Origin: Streptomyces muensis | Lineage (GTDB): Bacteria > Actinomycetota > Actinomycetes > Streptomycetales > Streptomycetaceae | NCBI RefSeq assembly: GCF_021474425.1 | Contig: NZ_JAKEIP010000039.1 | Location: 1 to 50,620, forward strand | Direction of reading: 5' to 3' | Length of the DNA: 50,620 bases | Shown: positions 14,968 through 24,170 of the stretch, one piece after another | How the letters are laid out: every line of letters starts with the position of its first letter | Numbering within the stretch: position 1 is the first letter of the stretch | The notes under the pieces: model-generated | Seen by the model: the letters and a program-made list of their open reading frames with translations, nothing else | What the model was told of the DNA's origin: nothing | Databases searched by the model: none | Position numbers and translations under genes: made by a program

Positions 14968-16026
14968 TCAGAGGTCCTGGGCCGGCCAGTCCAGCAGCCG
15001 GGCGCCGATCACCGCGGTCTGGAGCATGTAACGGTGCGCCGGATCGGCGGGGTCGGCGCCGGTGAGCTTGTGGATGCGTTCCAGCCGGTAGGTCAGGGCG
15101 CGCACGCTGAGCGAGAGACGGCGGGCGGCCTCGGCGGCCACGCAGCCCGCGTCGAAGTAGGCGGCGAGGGTCTTCAGGAGGGGCTCCGCGCCACCCCGGG
15201 CCGTCGTGAGCGGGCCGAGGCTGTTGCGCACCAGGTCGGCCATGGCCTGCCGGTCGCGGGTGAGGACCGGGTACACGAGCAGGTCGGCGGCGTACAGGAC
15301 CGGGTCCTCCAACTCCAGTCGTTCGGCCAGTTCCAGGGCGTTGAGGGCCTCTTCGTAGGAGTGGACGACCCCGCCGGGTCCGGGCTGTGCGCGGCCGACG
15401 GCGACCCGGCCGCCTTCCGTGGCCGCGTGGGCCTGCTTGGCGAAGTGCGCGAGGACCTCCTCCTGGTGGCCGGGGGCGATGCACAGCAGGCGGCCGTCCT
15501 TGGTGGTGAGCAGGACGCTGCGGTCGCCGAAGCGTGCGATGAGGGCGCGTTCCACCTGCTGGGGGACCTTGTCGCCGTCCTCGTAGGCGGTGGGACCCTC
15601 GGCGACGGCCACGGCGTGGGCGTGTGAGAGGCGCAGGCCGAAGCGTTCGGCGCGTTCGGCGAGGCGGCCCAGGTCGCTGCGTCCGTAGAGGAGGTCGTCG
15701 ATGAACTCCCGGCGAGCGGCCTCCTCCTGACGTACGGCGTTGCGCTGGGCGCGTTCGTAGCCCTCGGAGAAGGCGTCCACGACCTGGTGCACGGCGGCCA
15801 GGGCGCTGTCGGCCGAGCCGGGAGCGGTCGGCCATGCCGCGCGGGCGGCGGCCAGGTGGGCGCTGACCAGGGCGCGCAGTCCGTAACCGGCGTCCGCGGC
15901 CAGCTCACCGAGATTCCGGCGGGAGGCGAGTTCCTCCCGGGTCAGGCGCCGCCCCGTGGCCGATACCTCGGCCAGTATCTGGGTATAGCCGTCCAGATAC
16001 TGCTCGGGAATCTCCCGTTCCGTCAT
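14968..16026 (-). CDS. PucR/CdaR-family transcriptional regulator
   Basis: 352 residues. The C-terminal 60 residues form the HTH_30 domain of PucR/CdaR regulators (TLAAYFDAGCVAAEAARRLS, then VRALTYRLERIHKLTG). The middle has the GGDEF-like CdaR region (VAVGRAQPGPGGVVHSYEEA). The N-terminal 150 residues are helical and may sense a ligand. The start ATG has GGGGGACGAG upstream. A perfect inverted repeat 73 bases upstream is a candidate autoregulatory operator. The regulated pathway is not evident from the neighbours. Confidence 0.85.
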   Translation of the reverse strand: MTEREIPEQYLDGYTQILAEVSATGRRLTREELASRRNLGELAADAGYGLRALVSAHLAAARAAWPTAPGSADSALAAVHQVVDAFSEGYERAQRNAVRQEEAARREFIDDLLYGRSDLGRLAERAERFGLRLSHAHAVAVAEGPTAYEDGDKVPQQVERALIARFGDRSVLLTTKDGRLLCIAPGHQEEVLAHFAKQAHAATEGGRVAVGRAQPGPGGVVHSYEEALNALELAERLELEDPVLYAADLLVYPVLTRDRQAMADLVRNSLGPLTTARGGAEPLLKTLAAYFDAGCVAAEAARRLSLSVRALTYRLERIHKLTGADPADPAHRYMLQTAVIGARLLDWPAQDL

Positions 16027-16098
16027 CTCGTCCCCCGATTCCTAACGCGCCCCTGACGCCTTCTTAGCGGCTCACCGGCATGCAGACCCTAATGAACG

Positions 16099-16115
16099 TT
16101 GCCGGAAACCGGCAA
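16099..16115. promoter_or_regulatory. 7-3-7 inverted repeat upstream of the PucR-type gene
   Basis: TTGCCGG-AAA-CCGGCAA is perfect and sits in the divergent intergenic region between the regulator and the flotillin operon. It is a strong candidate operator for one or both. Confidence 0.5.
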
Positions 16116-16171
16116 TGCGCGGGCGTGCGCCTGCCGTGCACCATGGCGTGCGGGGAGCACTACGGGGGATC

Positions 16172-16205
16172 GCGGTGCCGGACACCGGCAGGTGTCCGGC
16201 ACCGC
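16172..16205. terminator. 15-bp hairpin in the flotillin operon leader
   Basis: Arms 16172-16186 and 16191-16205 are perfectly complementary around a GGCA loop. No convincing gene ends here, so it may insulate the operon or act as a leader attenuator 70 bases before the first gene. Confidence 0.6.
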
Positions 16206-16274
16206 AACCCGGAGCGGGCGATGTGCCACCCGACACGGCTGACGAGCACGGCGGGCGGAAAGGGGGACCAGCCC

Positions 16275-16724
16275 ATGCGGACGTTTCTGGCGGTCGCCAC
16301 CGGCCTGCCCACGATCCTGCTGACCGCCGCCCTCGTCGTGACGGTGTGCTTCTGGTTCCTGGTCGCCGCGGGCTTCGCCACCGCCGGCAGCTTCGACGCC
16401 GACGTGGACCTGCGCGCCTGGGGCATGGGCGGCGTACCGGTGACGGTCGCCGTCTCCGCGCTGACCGTTCTCGCCTGGTCCCTCAGTGTCGGCGGCACTC
16501 TCGCCCTGGCCCCGTTCACCTCGCCGGGCCCCGCCACCGGACTGCTGCGCATGGTCGCACCCGTCCTGGCACTGCTCGCCGCATGGCAGCTCACCCGCCT
16601 CTTCGTACGGCCCCTGCACCGCCTCTTCCCCGACGAACCCGGCCTGCCCGACCTCGGCCGGGCACGGGACGGGGTCCGGGTTCGGGTCCGGGAGGACCGG
16701 GACCAGTTGGACCACGCGGCCTGA
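16275..16724 (+). CDS. Small membrane protein of the flotillin operon
   Basis: 149 residues with about three membrane segments: residues 7-35, 50-80 and 90-110. The ATG at 16275 has GGGGGA upstream. In other bacteria YqiK-type flotillins are preceded by a YqiJ membrane protein with the same kind of N-terminal membrane region plus a C-terminal OB-fold. Here the OB-fold is absent: after the last membrane segment there are only about 35 charged residues. The relation to YqiJ is suggested by position and topology, not by a firm motif. It probably anchors or partners the flotillin. Confidence 0.65.
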   Translation: MRTFLAVATGLPTILLTAALVVTVCFWFLVAAGFATAGSFDADVDLRAWGMGGVPVTVAVSALTVLAWSLSVGGTLALAPFTSPGPATGLLRMVAPVLALLAAWQLTRLFVRPLHRLFPDEPGLPDLGRARDGVRVRVREDRDQLDHAA

Positions 16725-16828
16725 CGCACGGCGCCACCGAGCCACGGCCCCGCATCCCTCCCCCTCTTCCCCCTTCGTGCCGCGATCTCCGCTCGCTTCG
16801 CCTCACTCACGCCTCAAGGACGTATGCC

Positions 16829-18865
16829 ATGAATGCCATCACTGTGGGCGTCGGCGTGCTCATCGCCGTCGTCGTGCTCGCCGCCCTGCTCGTCTCCCGG
16901 CTGTTCCGCAAGGTGGAGCAGGGCAAGGCGCTGATCGTCTCCAAGCTGCGCAAGGTCGACGTGACCTTCACCGGGCAGGTCGTGCTGCCCGTGCTGCACA
17001 AGGCCGAGGTGATGGACATCTCGGTGAAGGCCATCGAGATCACGCGGACCGGCAAGGACGGACTGATCTGCCGGGACAACATCCGCGCCGACATCCGGAT
17101 CACGTTCTTCGTCAAGGTCAACAAGACGGTCGAGGACGTCATCAAGGTCGCCCAGGCCGTCGGCACCGCACGGGCCAGTGACCGGGACACGTTGCAGGAG
17201 CTGTTCCACGCGAAGTTCTCCGAGGCGCTGAAGACCGTCGGCAAGCAACTGGACTTCACCGACCTGTACACCAAGCGCGACGAGCTGCGGTACCGGATCA
17301 TCGAGGTCATCGGCGTCGACCTGAACGGCTACCACCTGGAGGACGCGGCGATCGACTACCTGGAGCAGACGCCGCTGACCCAGCTCGACCCGGCCAACGT
17401 CCTCGACGCCCAGGGCATCCGCAAGATCACGGAACTGACGGCCCTGGAGCACGTGCGCACCAACGAGGCGCAGCGCACCGAGGAGAAGGAGATCACCCGG
17501 CAGAACGTCGACGCCCGCGAGGCCATCCTGGAGCTGGAGCGCCGGCAGGCCGACGCGGAGATCAAGCAGAAGCGGGAGATAGCGACCGTACGGGCCCGGG
17601 AGGAGGCCGAGACGGCGCGGGTGGTGGAGGAGGAGCGACTGCGGGCCCAGGGCGCGTTCCTGGCCACCGAGGAGAAGCTCGGCGTGCAGCGCGAGAACCA
17701 GGCCCGCGAGGTCGCCGTCGCCGCGAAGAACCGCGAGCGGGTCATCGCCGTGGAGAACGAGCGCATCGAGAAGGACCGGCTCCTCGAGGTCATCGCCCGG
17801 GAGCGGGAGACCCAGCTGACGAAGATCGCCGCCGAGAAGGAGGTCGAGGCCGAGAAGCGGGAGATCGCCGAGGTCGTCCGGGAGCGCGTGGCCGTGGACC
17901 GTACGGTCGCCGAGCAGGAGGAGTCCATCAAGAAGCTGCGTGCCGTGGAGGAGGCGGAGCGGCAGCGGCAGGCCGTGATCATCGCCGCCGAAGCGGAGGC
18001 GCAGGAGAAGCTGGTCAAGGACATCAAGGCCGCCGAGGCCGCCGAGCAGGCCGCCACGCACCGCGCGGCCGAGGAACTGACCCTGGCCGAGGCCCGGTTG
18101 AAGACGGCCGACCTCGACGCCCGCGCCAAGCTCCGCCTCGCCGAGGGCGTCCAGGCCGAGGCCGCCGCCGAGGGGCTGGCCGCCGTCCAGGTCCGCGACA
18201 AGGAGGCGGACGTCATCGAGAAGGCCGGCCGTGCGGAGGCCGAGGCGACGCAGGCCCGGATGCGGGCCGAGGCCGAGGGCACCAGGGCGCGGGCCCTCGC
18301 CCAGGCCGAGGGCATCGGCGAGAAGCTGAAGGCCGAGGCGGCCGGTCTGACCGAGAAGGCGGCGGCGATGGCCGCCCTCGACGACGCCTCCCGCACTCAC
18401 GAGGAGTACCGGCTGCGTCTGGAGGCCGAGAAGGACATCCGGCTCGCGGGGCTCGACGTACAGCGTCAGGTCGCCGAGGCGCAGGCCACGGTGCTCGCGA
18501 CCGGGCTGGAGAACGCCGACATCGACATCGTCGGCGGCGACTCGGTCTTCCTCGACCGGCTGGTGTCCTCGATCGCGCTCGGCAAGGGCGTCGACGGATT
18601 CGTCCAGCACTCCGAGACCGCGCGGGCGCTGGCCGGACCCTGGCTGGAGGGCACCTCCAGCTTCACCGACGACCTGAGCCGCGTCCTCGGCTCGGTCTCC
18701 ACGGCCGACGTGCAGAACCTGACCATCTCGGCGCTGCTGATGAAGCTGATGGGAACCGGCGGCGCCGACGCGGGGCAGCTCCAGCAACTGCTCGACCGGG
18801 CCGGCGAACTGGGGCTGGCGGACCGTCCGCTCACCGCCCTCAACGGCAAGGCCGTCCACGCCTGA
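16829..18865 (+). CDS. Flotillin-like SPFH-domain protein (YqiK type)
   Basis: 678 residues. A single N-terminal membrane segment (about 3-24) is followed by the SPFH domain (about 30-210, with KVEQGKALIVSKLRKVDVTF and the FDT-like YTKRDELRYRIIEVIGVDL). A coiled coil of some 350 residues rich in Glu, Ala and Arg comes next. The C-terminal region (about 550-678) carries a helical tail with the SALLMKLMG segment. Flotillins oligomerise into membrane microdomain scaffolds. The start ATG has AAGGA ten bases upstream. It is followed by a 13-bp hairpin and then the giant ATPase gene in the same direction, so the two probably work together at the membrane. Confidence 0.88.
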   Translation: MNAITVGVGVLIAVVVLAALLVSRLFRKVEQGKALIVSKLRKVDVTFTGQVVLPVLHKAEVMDISVKAIEITRTGKDGLICRDNIRADIRITFFVKVNKTVEDVIKVAQAVGTARASDRDTLQELFHAKFSEALKTVGKQLDFTDLYTKRDELRYRIIEVIGVDLNGYHLEDAAIDYLEQTPLTQLDPANVLDAQGIRKITELTALEHVRTNEAQRTEEKEITRQNVDAREAILELERRQADAEIKQKREIATVRAREEAETARVVEEERLRAQGAFLATEEKLGVQRENQAREVAVAAKNRERVIAVENERIEKDRLLEVIARERETQLTKIAAEKEVEAEKREIAEVVRERVAVDRTVAEQEESIKKLRAVEEAERQRQAVIIAAEAEAQEKLVKDIKAAEAAEQAATHRAAEELTLAEARLKTADLDARAKLRLAEGVQAEAAAEGLAAVQVRDKEADVIEKAGRAEAEATQARMRAEAEGTRARALAQAEGIGEKLKAEAAGLTEKAAAMAALDDASRTHEEYRLRLEAEKDIRLAGLDVQRQVAEAQATVLATGLENADIDIVGGDSVFLDRLVSSIALGKGVDGFVQHSETARALAGPWLEGTSSFTDDLSRVLGSVSTADVQNLTISALLMKLMGTGGADAGQLQQLLDRAGELGLADRPLTALNGKAVHA

Positions 18866-18882
18866 CCCGCCCCGACCCACGC

Positions 18883-18917
18883 TCCGGAGCCGCCGCGCAG
18901 GGGACGGCGGCTCCGGA
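18883..18917 (+). terminator. Hairpin between flotillin and ATPase genes
   Basis: Arms 18883-18895 and 18905-18917 give a 13-bp perfect stem with a 9-base loop. It lies in the 92-base gap before the ATPase and may lower its expression relative to the flotillin. Confidence 0.6.
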
Positions 18918-18957
18918 ACGTCTTCGCCGTCTTCCGCAGACTTCCTGAGAGGGACCC

Positions 18958-21900
18958 ATGACCACCGGCCCGGACACCGGCACCCACGCGTCACCGGACA
19001 CCGGCACCCGCGCGGCACTGGACGCGGGTACCTACGACGTGCTGCGCGACCGCCTCACCGCGCAGGCCGCCGAACTCGCCCGCCGTACCGAGGCGCTCAA
19101 CGCCCGACGCGGCGACGAGTTCGGCTCGACGCGGCTGGAACTCGCCGGTACCGGGCGACTGCGCACCGAGCACGCCGTGGTGCCCCGGGACATCGTCGCC
19201 GTGGGGAACGTGCTGCTCTTCGGCCACAACGCCGTACCGAGCCGCGCGGCCGGCACGAGCGTCGGCGATGTCCTCGCCCTGCACGACCGCGCCCTTCGGC
19301 GGCTGCCCGACGACGCAGTGCCCGGTCTGCTCGACGATCCCGCCTTCGTACGGGAGTTCACGGCGCTGCACCGCTACTACCGCCAGGCCCGGCTGCTCCG
19401 GCTCCGCCTGGTCGAGGACAAGGTGCTCGCCGTCTTCCAGACCGGTGAGCGGACGGCCGACATCCGTGTCCTGCGCTGGACCGTCGCCGACGACGGCACG
19501 GCCGCCTTCCTGGACGCGCGCGGCGACCGCGACCACGTCCTGCCGCCCTCCCACGACGTCGACTGGACGACGGCCACCCGCGACGACCACGTCCTCGGCC
19601 GCCACCCCCATGTCTCCGTCGACGGTGAGGTCTTCGTCTCCACCGTCGGCGGCACCCTCACCGTCAAGACCGACGACGACACCGAGACCGCCGAGGGCGT
19701 CCACAGCGAGCCGGTCGACGAGCCGCTGCAGGCCCTCGCGGACGCGGACATCGCCCACGCGCGCGTGGGCGCGCTGATCCTGCTGCGCGTGCGCCCCTAC
19801 AAGGAGGCCGCCGACCGCCACCTGGTGTTCAACACCCTCACCAGGACCGTCGTCCGCCTCGACGACATCGGCAGGGCCTGCCGCCGGCTGCCCGACGACC
19901 AGGGCGTCGTCTTCCCCGGCGGCTACTGCCTGGCCACCGGTACCCACAAGACGTACGAACTCGACACGGGGGCGCTGGAGTTCGAGCGGGAGATCCGCTC
20001 ACCGAACGGCGAGGACGTGCTCTACGCCTTCCACGCGCGTGCGGAGGGCCGCAGCCTCCTGCTGCCGTACAACACGATCCGCAAGGAGATGGCCGCCCCG
20101 CTGTCCTGCCACGGCTGGGCGCTCCTCGACGACGGCACACTCGTGGTCCTGCGCGCCGACGGCGACGAACCGCAGCGGGTCCACCCCGCGCAGCTGTGGA
20201 ACTCGCCCTACGTCTCCGACACCCACGCCGCCGCCCTGCCCGTCGGCACCGGCCCCCTGGCCCGCGTCGGCAACGCCGACCTCGTACGGGGCATCTCCGA
20301 CTGCCTGTCCATCACCGGTGCCGTAGCCGGGACGACCCCGACGAGCGAGGTGTACGAGGCGCTGGCGGCCGCCTGCGTCCGGGTGGCGGACACCCACCAC
20401 TGGCTGGCCGACCCCGAACTCGGCGACCTGCACGCCCCCCTGGCCGACCTGCGTGCCACGGCGGAACAGGTCCTGGCCGAGTTCGAGACCGTCCAGGCCC
20501 TGACCCGGCAGGCCGCCGACGCGCTCACGGAAGCGGCCGCGCGGGTCGCCTCGGTGGTACGACGGCTGCGTGGTGAGGCGCCGCGCGAGGCCGCCGCCTG
20601 GGTGACCGGACTGACCGAACTCCGCCGGGCCCAGGGGCACCTGCTGACGCTGAGGGAGCTGCGGTACGCCGACACCGCCCGCATCGACGCGCTCGCCGCC
20701 GACACCGAGGCCGACCTCGCCGCCCTCGGGCAGCGGGCCGTCGCCCACCTCGCGCGCGAGGACGCCTTCGCGGGCCACCACGCGGACGTCGAGCGGCTCG
20801 TCGCCGACACCGAGGCCGTCGCCACCGTCGCCGAGGCCGCGCCGCTGGTGGCCCGCCTCGACGAACTGGCCGACGGGATGCGGGTGGTGACCGAGGTGGT
20901 CGCCGGCCTCGACGTCGGTGACGCCACGGTCCGTACGGCCGTACTGGAGCGCGTCGCCGAGGTCGTCGGCGCGGTCAACCGGGCGCGCGCCGTCCTGGAA
21001 GGCCGTCGCCGTGCCCTCCTGGACCAGGAGAGCCGGGCCGGGTTCGCCGCCGAGACCGGGCTGCTCGCGCAGGCCGTCTCGGGGGCCCTGGCGGTGGCCG
21101 ACAGCCCCGAGGCGTGCGACGAGCAGCTCGCCCGCCTCCTGGTCCAGGTGGAGAACCTGGAGTCCCGCTTCGCCGAGTCCGACGACTTCCTCGACGCCCT
21201 CGCGGACCGGCGCGAGGAGATCCACGAGGCGTTCTCCGCCCGCAGACAGACCCTCGCCGACACCCGCGCCCGGCACGCCGAACGCCTCACCGACTCAGCG
21301 GCCCGGGTCCTGCGGACCGTCGTCCGCCGGGCCACCGCGCTGACGGACGCGGACGCGGTCGCCGCGTACTTCACGTCCGACCCGATGCCCGCCAAGGTCC
21401 GCCGCATCGCCGACGAACTGCGCGACCTCGGCGACCAGGTGCGGGCCGAGGAGTTGGCCGGCCGCCTCAAGGCCGCCCGCCAGGAGGCCCTGCGCGCCCT
21501 GCGCGACCGCACCGACCTCTACTCCGAGGACGGCCGCTCCCTCCGCCTGGGCCACCACCGCTTCGCCGTGAACACCCAGCCCCTCGACCTCACCCTGGTC
21601 CCGCACGGCGACGCACTGGCCTTCGCCGTGACCGGCACCGACTACCGCTCCCCGGTCACCGACCCCGACTTCAACGCCACCCGCCCGTACTGGGACCGCC
21701 CGCTGCCCTCGGAGTCGCCCGAGGTCTACCGCGCCGAGCACCTCGCCGCCCGCCTGCTGGACGAACACGGACCCGAAGCCCTCGCGGCGGCCGACCTGCC
21801 CACCCTCGTCCGACAGGCCGCGGAGACGGCGTACGACGAGGGCTACGAGCGCGGCGTCCACGACCACGACGCGACCGCGATCCTCAGCGCGCTGCTGCGC

Positions 21901-23865
21901 CTGCACGACGACGCGGGCCCGCTGCGCCACGAGCCCGCCGCCCGGGCCGCGGCCCAGCTGTACTGGGCGCACGCGACGACGGCCGAGGAGCGCGCACGCT
22001 GGACGCGGCGCGCGGTGTCGCTGGCCCGGGCGCAGGACACGTTCGGCCTCGCGCCCGCCCTCGGCGACCTGCGGGCGGAACTGGCGCAGGCCATCGGAGG
22101 CGAGCACGCGGGCAGCGCCGCCGCCTACCTGTTCGAGGAGCTGACCACCGGACCCGACGGCTTCGTCCTCAGTGCCGGCACCCGCACCCTGCTCGACAAG
22201 TTCCGCCGCACCGTGGGCACGTCCGCCTACGACAACGACCTCCCCGCACTCGACGACCTGGCCGCCCGCAAGCAGCTCGTCGAGGCCTGGCTCTCCTCGT
22301 ACGCCTCCGCCACCGGCACGGACACCCCGCCCGGCGACCTCGCCGAGGCGGTGGCGGCCGAGCTCTGCCCGGAGCTGGTCCGCTACGAGTCCGACGCGGC
22401 GCTGACCGAGACCGTCGAGGGCCTGCTCGGCACGCACCCGCGCATCACCGGCCGTACGCTCACCGTCCGCGTCGACGAACTCCTGGCCCGCACCCGGCAC
22501 TTCCGCCTACGCGAGGTCCCCGCCCACCGCGCCCACCAGCGCCGCCGGACAGCCCTGGTGGCCGCCGAGCGCACCCGGATACGCCTGGACGAGTACCGGC
22601 CGCGCGTGATGTCCGCGTTCGTGCGGAGCAAGCTCATCGACGAGGTGTACCTGCCCCTCATCGGCGACAGCCTCGCCAAGCAGCTCGGCACCACGGGCGA
22701 GAGCCGGCGCACCGACACCGGCGGTCTGCTCCTGCTGATCTCCCCGCCCGGCTACGGCAAGACGACCCTCATGGAGTACGTCGCCGACCGGCTCGGCCTG
22801 ATCCTGGTGAAGGTCGACGGCCCGGCGCTCGGCCACGCCGTCACCTCGCTCGACCCGGCCGAGGCGCCGAACGCCACCGCCCGCCAGGAGATCGAGAAGA
22901 TCAACTTCGCGCTGGCGGCGGGCAACAACACCCTCCTGTACCTGGACGACATCCAGCACACCTCCCCGGAGCTGCTGCAGAAGTTCATCCCGCTGTGCGA
23001 CGCCACCCGCCGCATCGAGGGCGTGTGGGACGGCCAGCCGCGCACCTACGACCTGCGCGGCAAGCGGTTCGCCGTCTGTATGGCGGGCAACCCCTACACC
23101 GAGTCCGGCAGCCGCTTCCGCGTGCCCGACATGCTCGCCAACCGGGCCGACGTCCGTAACCTCGGTGACGTCCTGACGGGCAAGGCGGACCACTTCGCCC
23201 TCAGCTTCGTCGAGAACGCCCTGACGGCGAACCCGGTGCTGGCCCCACTCGCCGGCCGTGAACGCGCCGACCTGGAGCTGCTCATCCGCCTCGCGGAGGA
23301 CGACGGGACCTCCCCGCCCTCCGTCGCCGACCGGCTCACCCACTCGTACGCCCCCGCCGAACTGGAACGCATCCTGGCCGTCCTGCGCCACCTGCTCACC
23401 GCCCGGGAGACGGTTCTGGCGGTGAACGCGGCCTACATCGCCTCGGCGGCCCGATCGGACCCGACCCGCACCGAACCGCCCTTCCGGCTGCAGGGCTCCT
23501 ACCGCACCATGAACAAGATCGCCGAGCGCATCCAGCCCGTCATGAACGACACCGAGCTCGCCGCGCTGATCGACGACCACTACACGGCCGAGGCGCAGAC
23601 CCTCACCAGCGGCGCCGAGGCCAACCTGCTCAAACTGGCCGAGCTGCGCGGCACGCTGACGCCGCGCCAGGAGTCGCGGTGGGCCGAGGTGAAGGCGGCC
23701 TACGTCCGCTCCCAGGCCCTCGGCGGCCCCGCGGACGCGCCGCTGTCCCGCGCGGTCGCCGCGCTCGGCCTGCTCGCCGACCGGATCACCGCGATCGAGA
23801 CGGCGATCAACCGGGCCGCGGACCAGCAGGAGCAGAGGACCTCTGACATGGGGGTGCAGGGCTAG
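18958..23865 (+). CDS. Large DUF3686-type 'DNA repair' AAA+ ATPase
   Basis: 1635 residues. The C-terminal part holds a P-loop ATPase: Walker A PPGYGKTT (Lys1268, Thr1269), Walker B LLYLDDIQH (Asp1330, Asp1331), a sensor Asn1378 in MAGNPYT, and an arginine-rich region after it, similar to MoxR-like AAA+ modules. The first 450 residues have beta-propeller-like repeats of charged strands, and about 500-850 is helical and coiled-coil. This matches the poorly studied family annotated as DNA repair ATPase (DUF3686), but I see no nuclease or DNA-binding motif. It follows the flotillin gene. I think the operon is a membrane scaffold with an AAA+ remodeller; DNA repair is unproven. Start ATG has GAGAGGG upstream. 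Confidence 0.8.
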   Translation: MTTGPDTGTHASPDTGTRAALDAGTYDVLRDRLTAQAAELARRTEALNARRGDEFGSTRLELAGTGRLRTEHAVVPRDIVAVGNVLLFGHNAVPSRAAGTSVGDVLALHDRALRRLPDDAVPGLLDDPAFVREFTALHRYYRQARLLRLRLVEDKVLAVFQTGERTADIRVLRWTVADDGTAAFLDARGDRDHVLPPSHDVDWTTATRDDHVLGRHPHVSVDGEVFVSTVGGTLTVKTDDDTETAEGVHSEPVDEPLQALADADIAHARVGALILLRVRPYKEAADRHLVFNTLTRTVVRLDDIGRACRRLPDDQGVVFPGGYCLATGTHKTYELDTGALEFEREIRSPNGEDVLYAFHARAEGRSLLLPYNTIRKEMAAPLSCHGWALLDDGTLVVLRADGDEPQRVHPAQLWNSPYVSDTHAAALPVGTGPLARVGNADLVRGISDCLSITGAVAGTTPTSEVYEALAAACVRVADTHHWLADPELGDLHAPLADLRATAEQVLAEFETVQALTRQAADALTEAAARVASVVRRLRGEAPREAAAWVTGLTELRRAQGHLLTLRELRYADTARIDALAADTEADLAALGQRAVAHLAREDAFAGHHADVERLVADTEAVATVAEAAPLVARLDELADGMRVVTEVVAGLDVGDATVRTAVLERVAEVVGAVNRARAVLEGRRRALLDQESRAGFAAETGLLAQAVSGALAVADSPEACDEQLARLLVQVENLESRFAESDDFLDALADRREEIHEAFSARRQTLADTRARHAERLTDSAARVLRTVVRRATALTDADAVAAYFTSDPMPAKVRRIADELRDLGDQVRAEELAGRLKAARQEALRALRDRTDLYSEDGRSLRLGHHRFAVNTQPLDLTLVPHGDALAFAVTGTDYRSPVTDPDFNATRPYWDRPLPSESPEVYRAEHLAARLLDEHGPEALAAADLPTLVRQAAETAYDEGYERGVHDHDATAILSALLRLHDDAGPLRHEPAARAAAQLYWAHATTAEERARWTRRAVSLARAQDTFGLAPALGDLRAELAQAIGGEHAGSAAAYLFEELTTGPDGFVLSAGTRTLLDKFRRTVGTSAYDNDLPALDDLAARKQLVEAWLSSYASATGTDTPPGDLAEAVAAELCPELVRYESDAALTETVEGLLGTHPRITGRTLTVRVDELLARTRHFRLREVPAHRAHQRRRTALVAAERTRIRLDEYRPRVMSAFVRSKLIDEVYLPLIGDSLAKQLGTTGESRRTDTGGLLLLISPPGYGKTTLMEYVADRLGLILVKVDGPALGHAVTSLDPAEAPNATARQEIEKINFALAAGNNTLLYLDDIQHTSPELLQKFIPLCDATRRIEGVWDGQPRTYDLRGKRFAVCMAGNPYTESGSRFRVPDMLANRADVRNLGDVLTGKADHFALSFVENALTANPVLAPLAGRERADLELLIRLAEDDGTSPPSVADRLTHSYAPAELERILAVLRHLLTARETVLAVNAAYIASAARSDPTRTEPPFRLQGSYRTMNKIAERIQPVMNDTELAALIDDHYTAEAQTLTSGAEANLLKLAELRGTLTPRQESRWAEVKAAYVRSQALGGPADAPLSRAVAALGLLADRITAIETAINRAADQQEQRTSDMGVQG

Positions 23866-23891
23866 CCGGGGCGAGGACGGGCCCGCGGGCG

Positions 23892-24152
23892 TCAGCGTTC
23901 GGAGCGCCGGCCCATCACCTGGGCGACCAGGAGACCGACGAGCACGGCCCACGCCACCACCCCCCACCCGCCGTAGGTCCGGCCCAGGGCGGCCACGACG
24001 ACAGCCGTCAGCAAACCGCCGGCCAGTGCGCCCCTGTCCGTGACGAACGCCCACTCCCGTCGTGCGCTGCCGGGCTCTCGCAGCTCGCGCACCGCGATCC
24101 TGATGACCAGGACCGCGGTGACGATCAGAGCTGTCGCCAGTGAGAGTTCCAC
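23892..24152 (-). CDS. Small membrane protein downstream of nhaA
   Basis: 86 residues from a GTG with GGAGAGGGG upstream. Membrane segments lie at about 4-22, 42-58 and 62-80. It starts 19 bases after the nhaA stop, so it shares the antiporter transcript. No domain recognised; a role tied to the antiporter is possible but only suggested by position. Confidence 0.7.
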   Translation of the reverse strand: MELSLATALIVTAVLVIRIAVRELREPGSARREWAFVTDRGALAGGLLTAVVVAALGRTYGGWGVVAWAVLVGLLVAQVMGRRSER

Positions 24153-24170
24153 ATCCCACCCCTCTCCAGG

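Noticed and set aside
16086..16274. A short coding gene between the PucR-type gene and the membrane protein
   Set aside because: The frame from the ATG at 16092 runs through a perfect operator and a 15-bp hairpin, has many cysteines and arginines without pattern, and no ribosome binding site.
16814..19018. A 734-codon open frame antisense to the flotillin gene
   Set aside because: Leu/Gly/Asp-rich text produced by the complement of the coiled-coil codons; no start signal and no domain.
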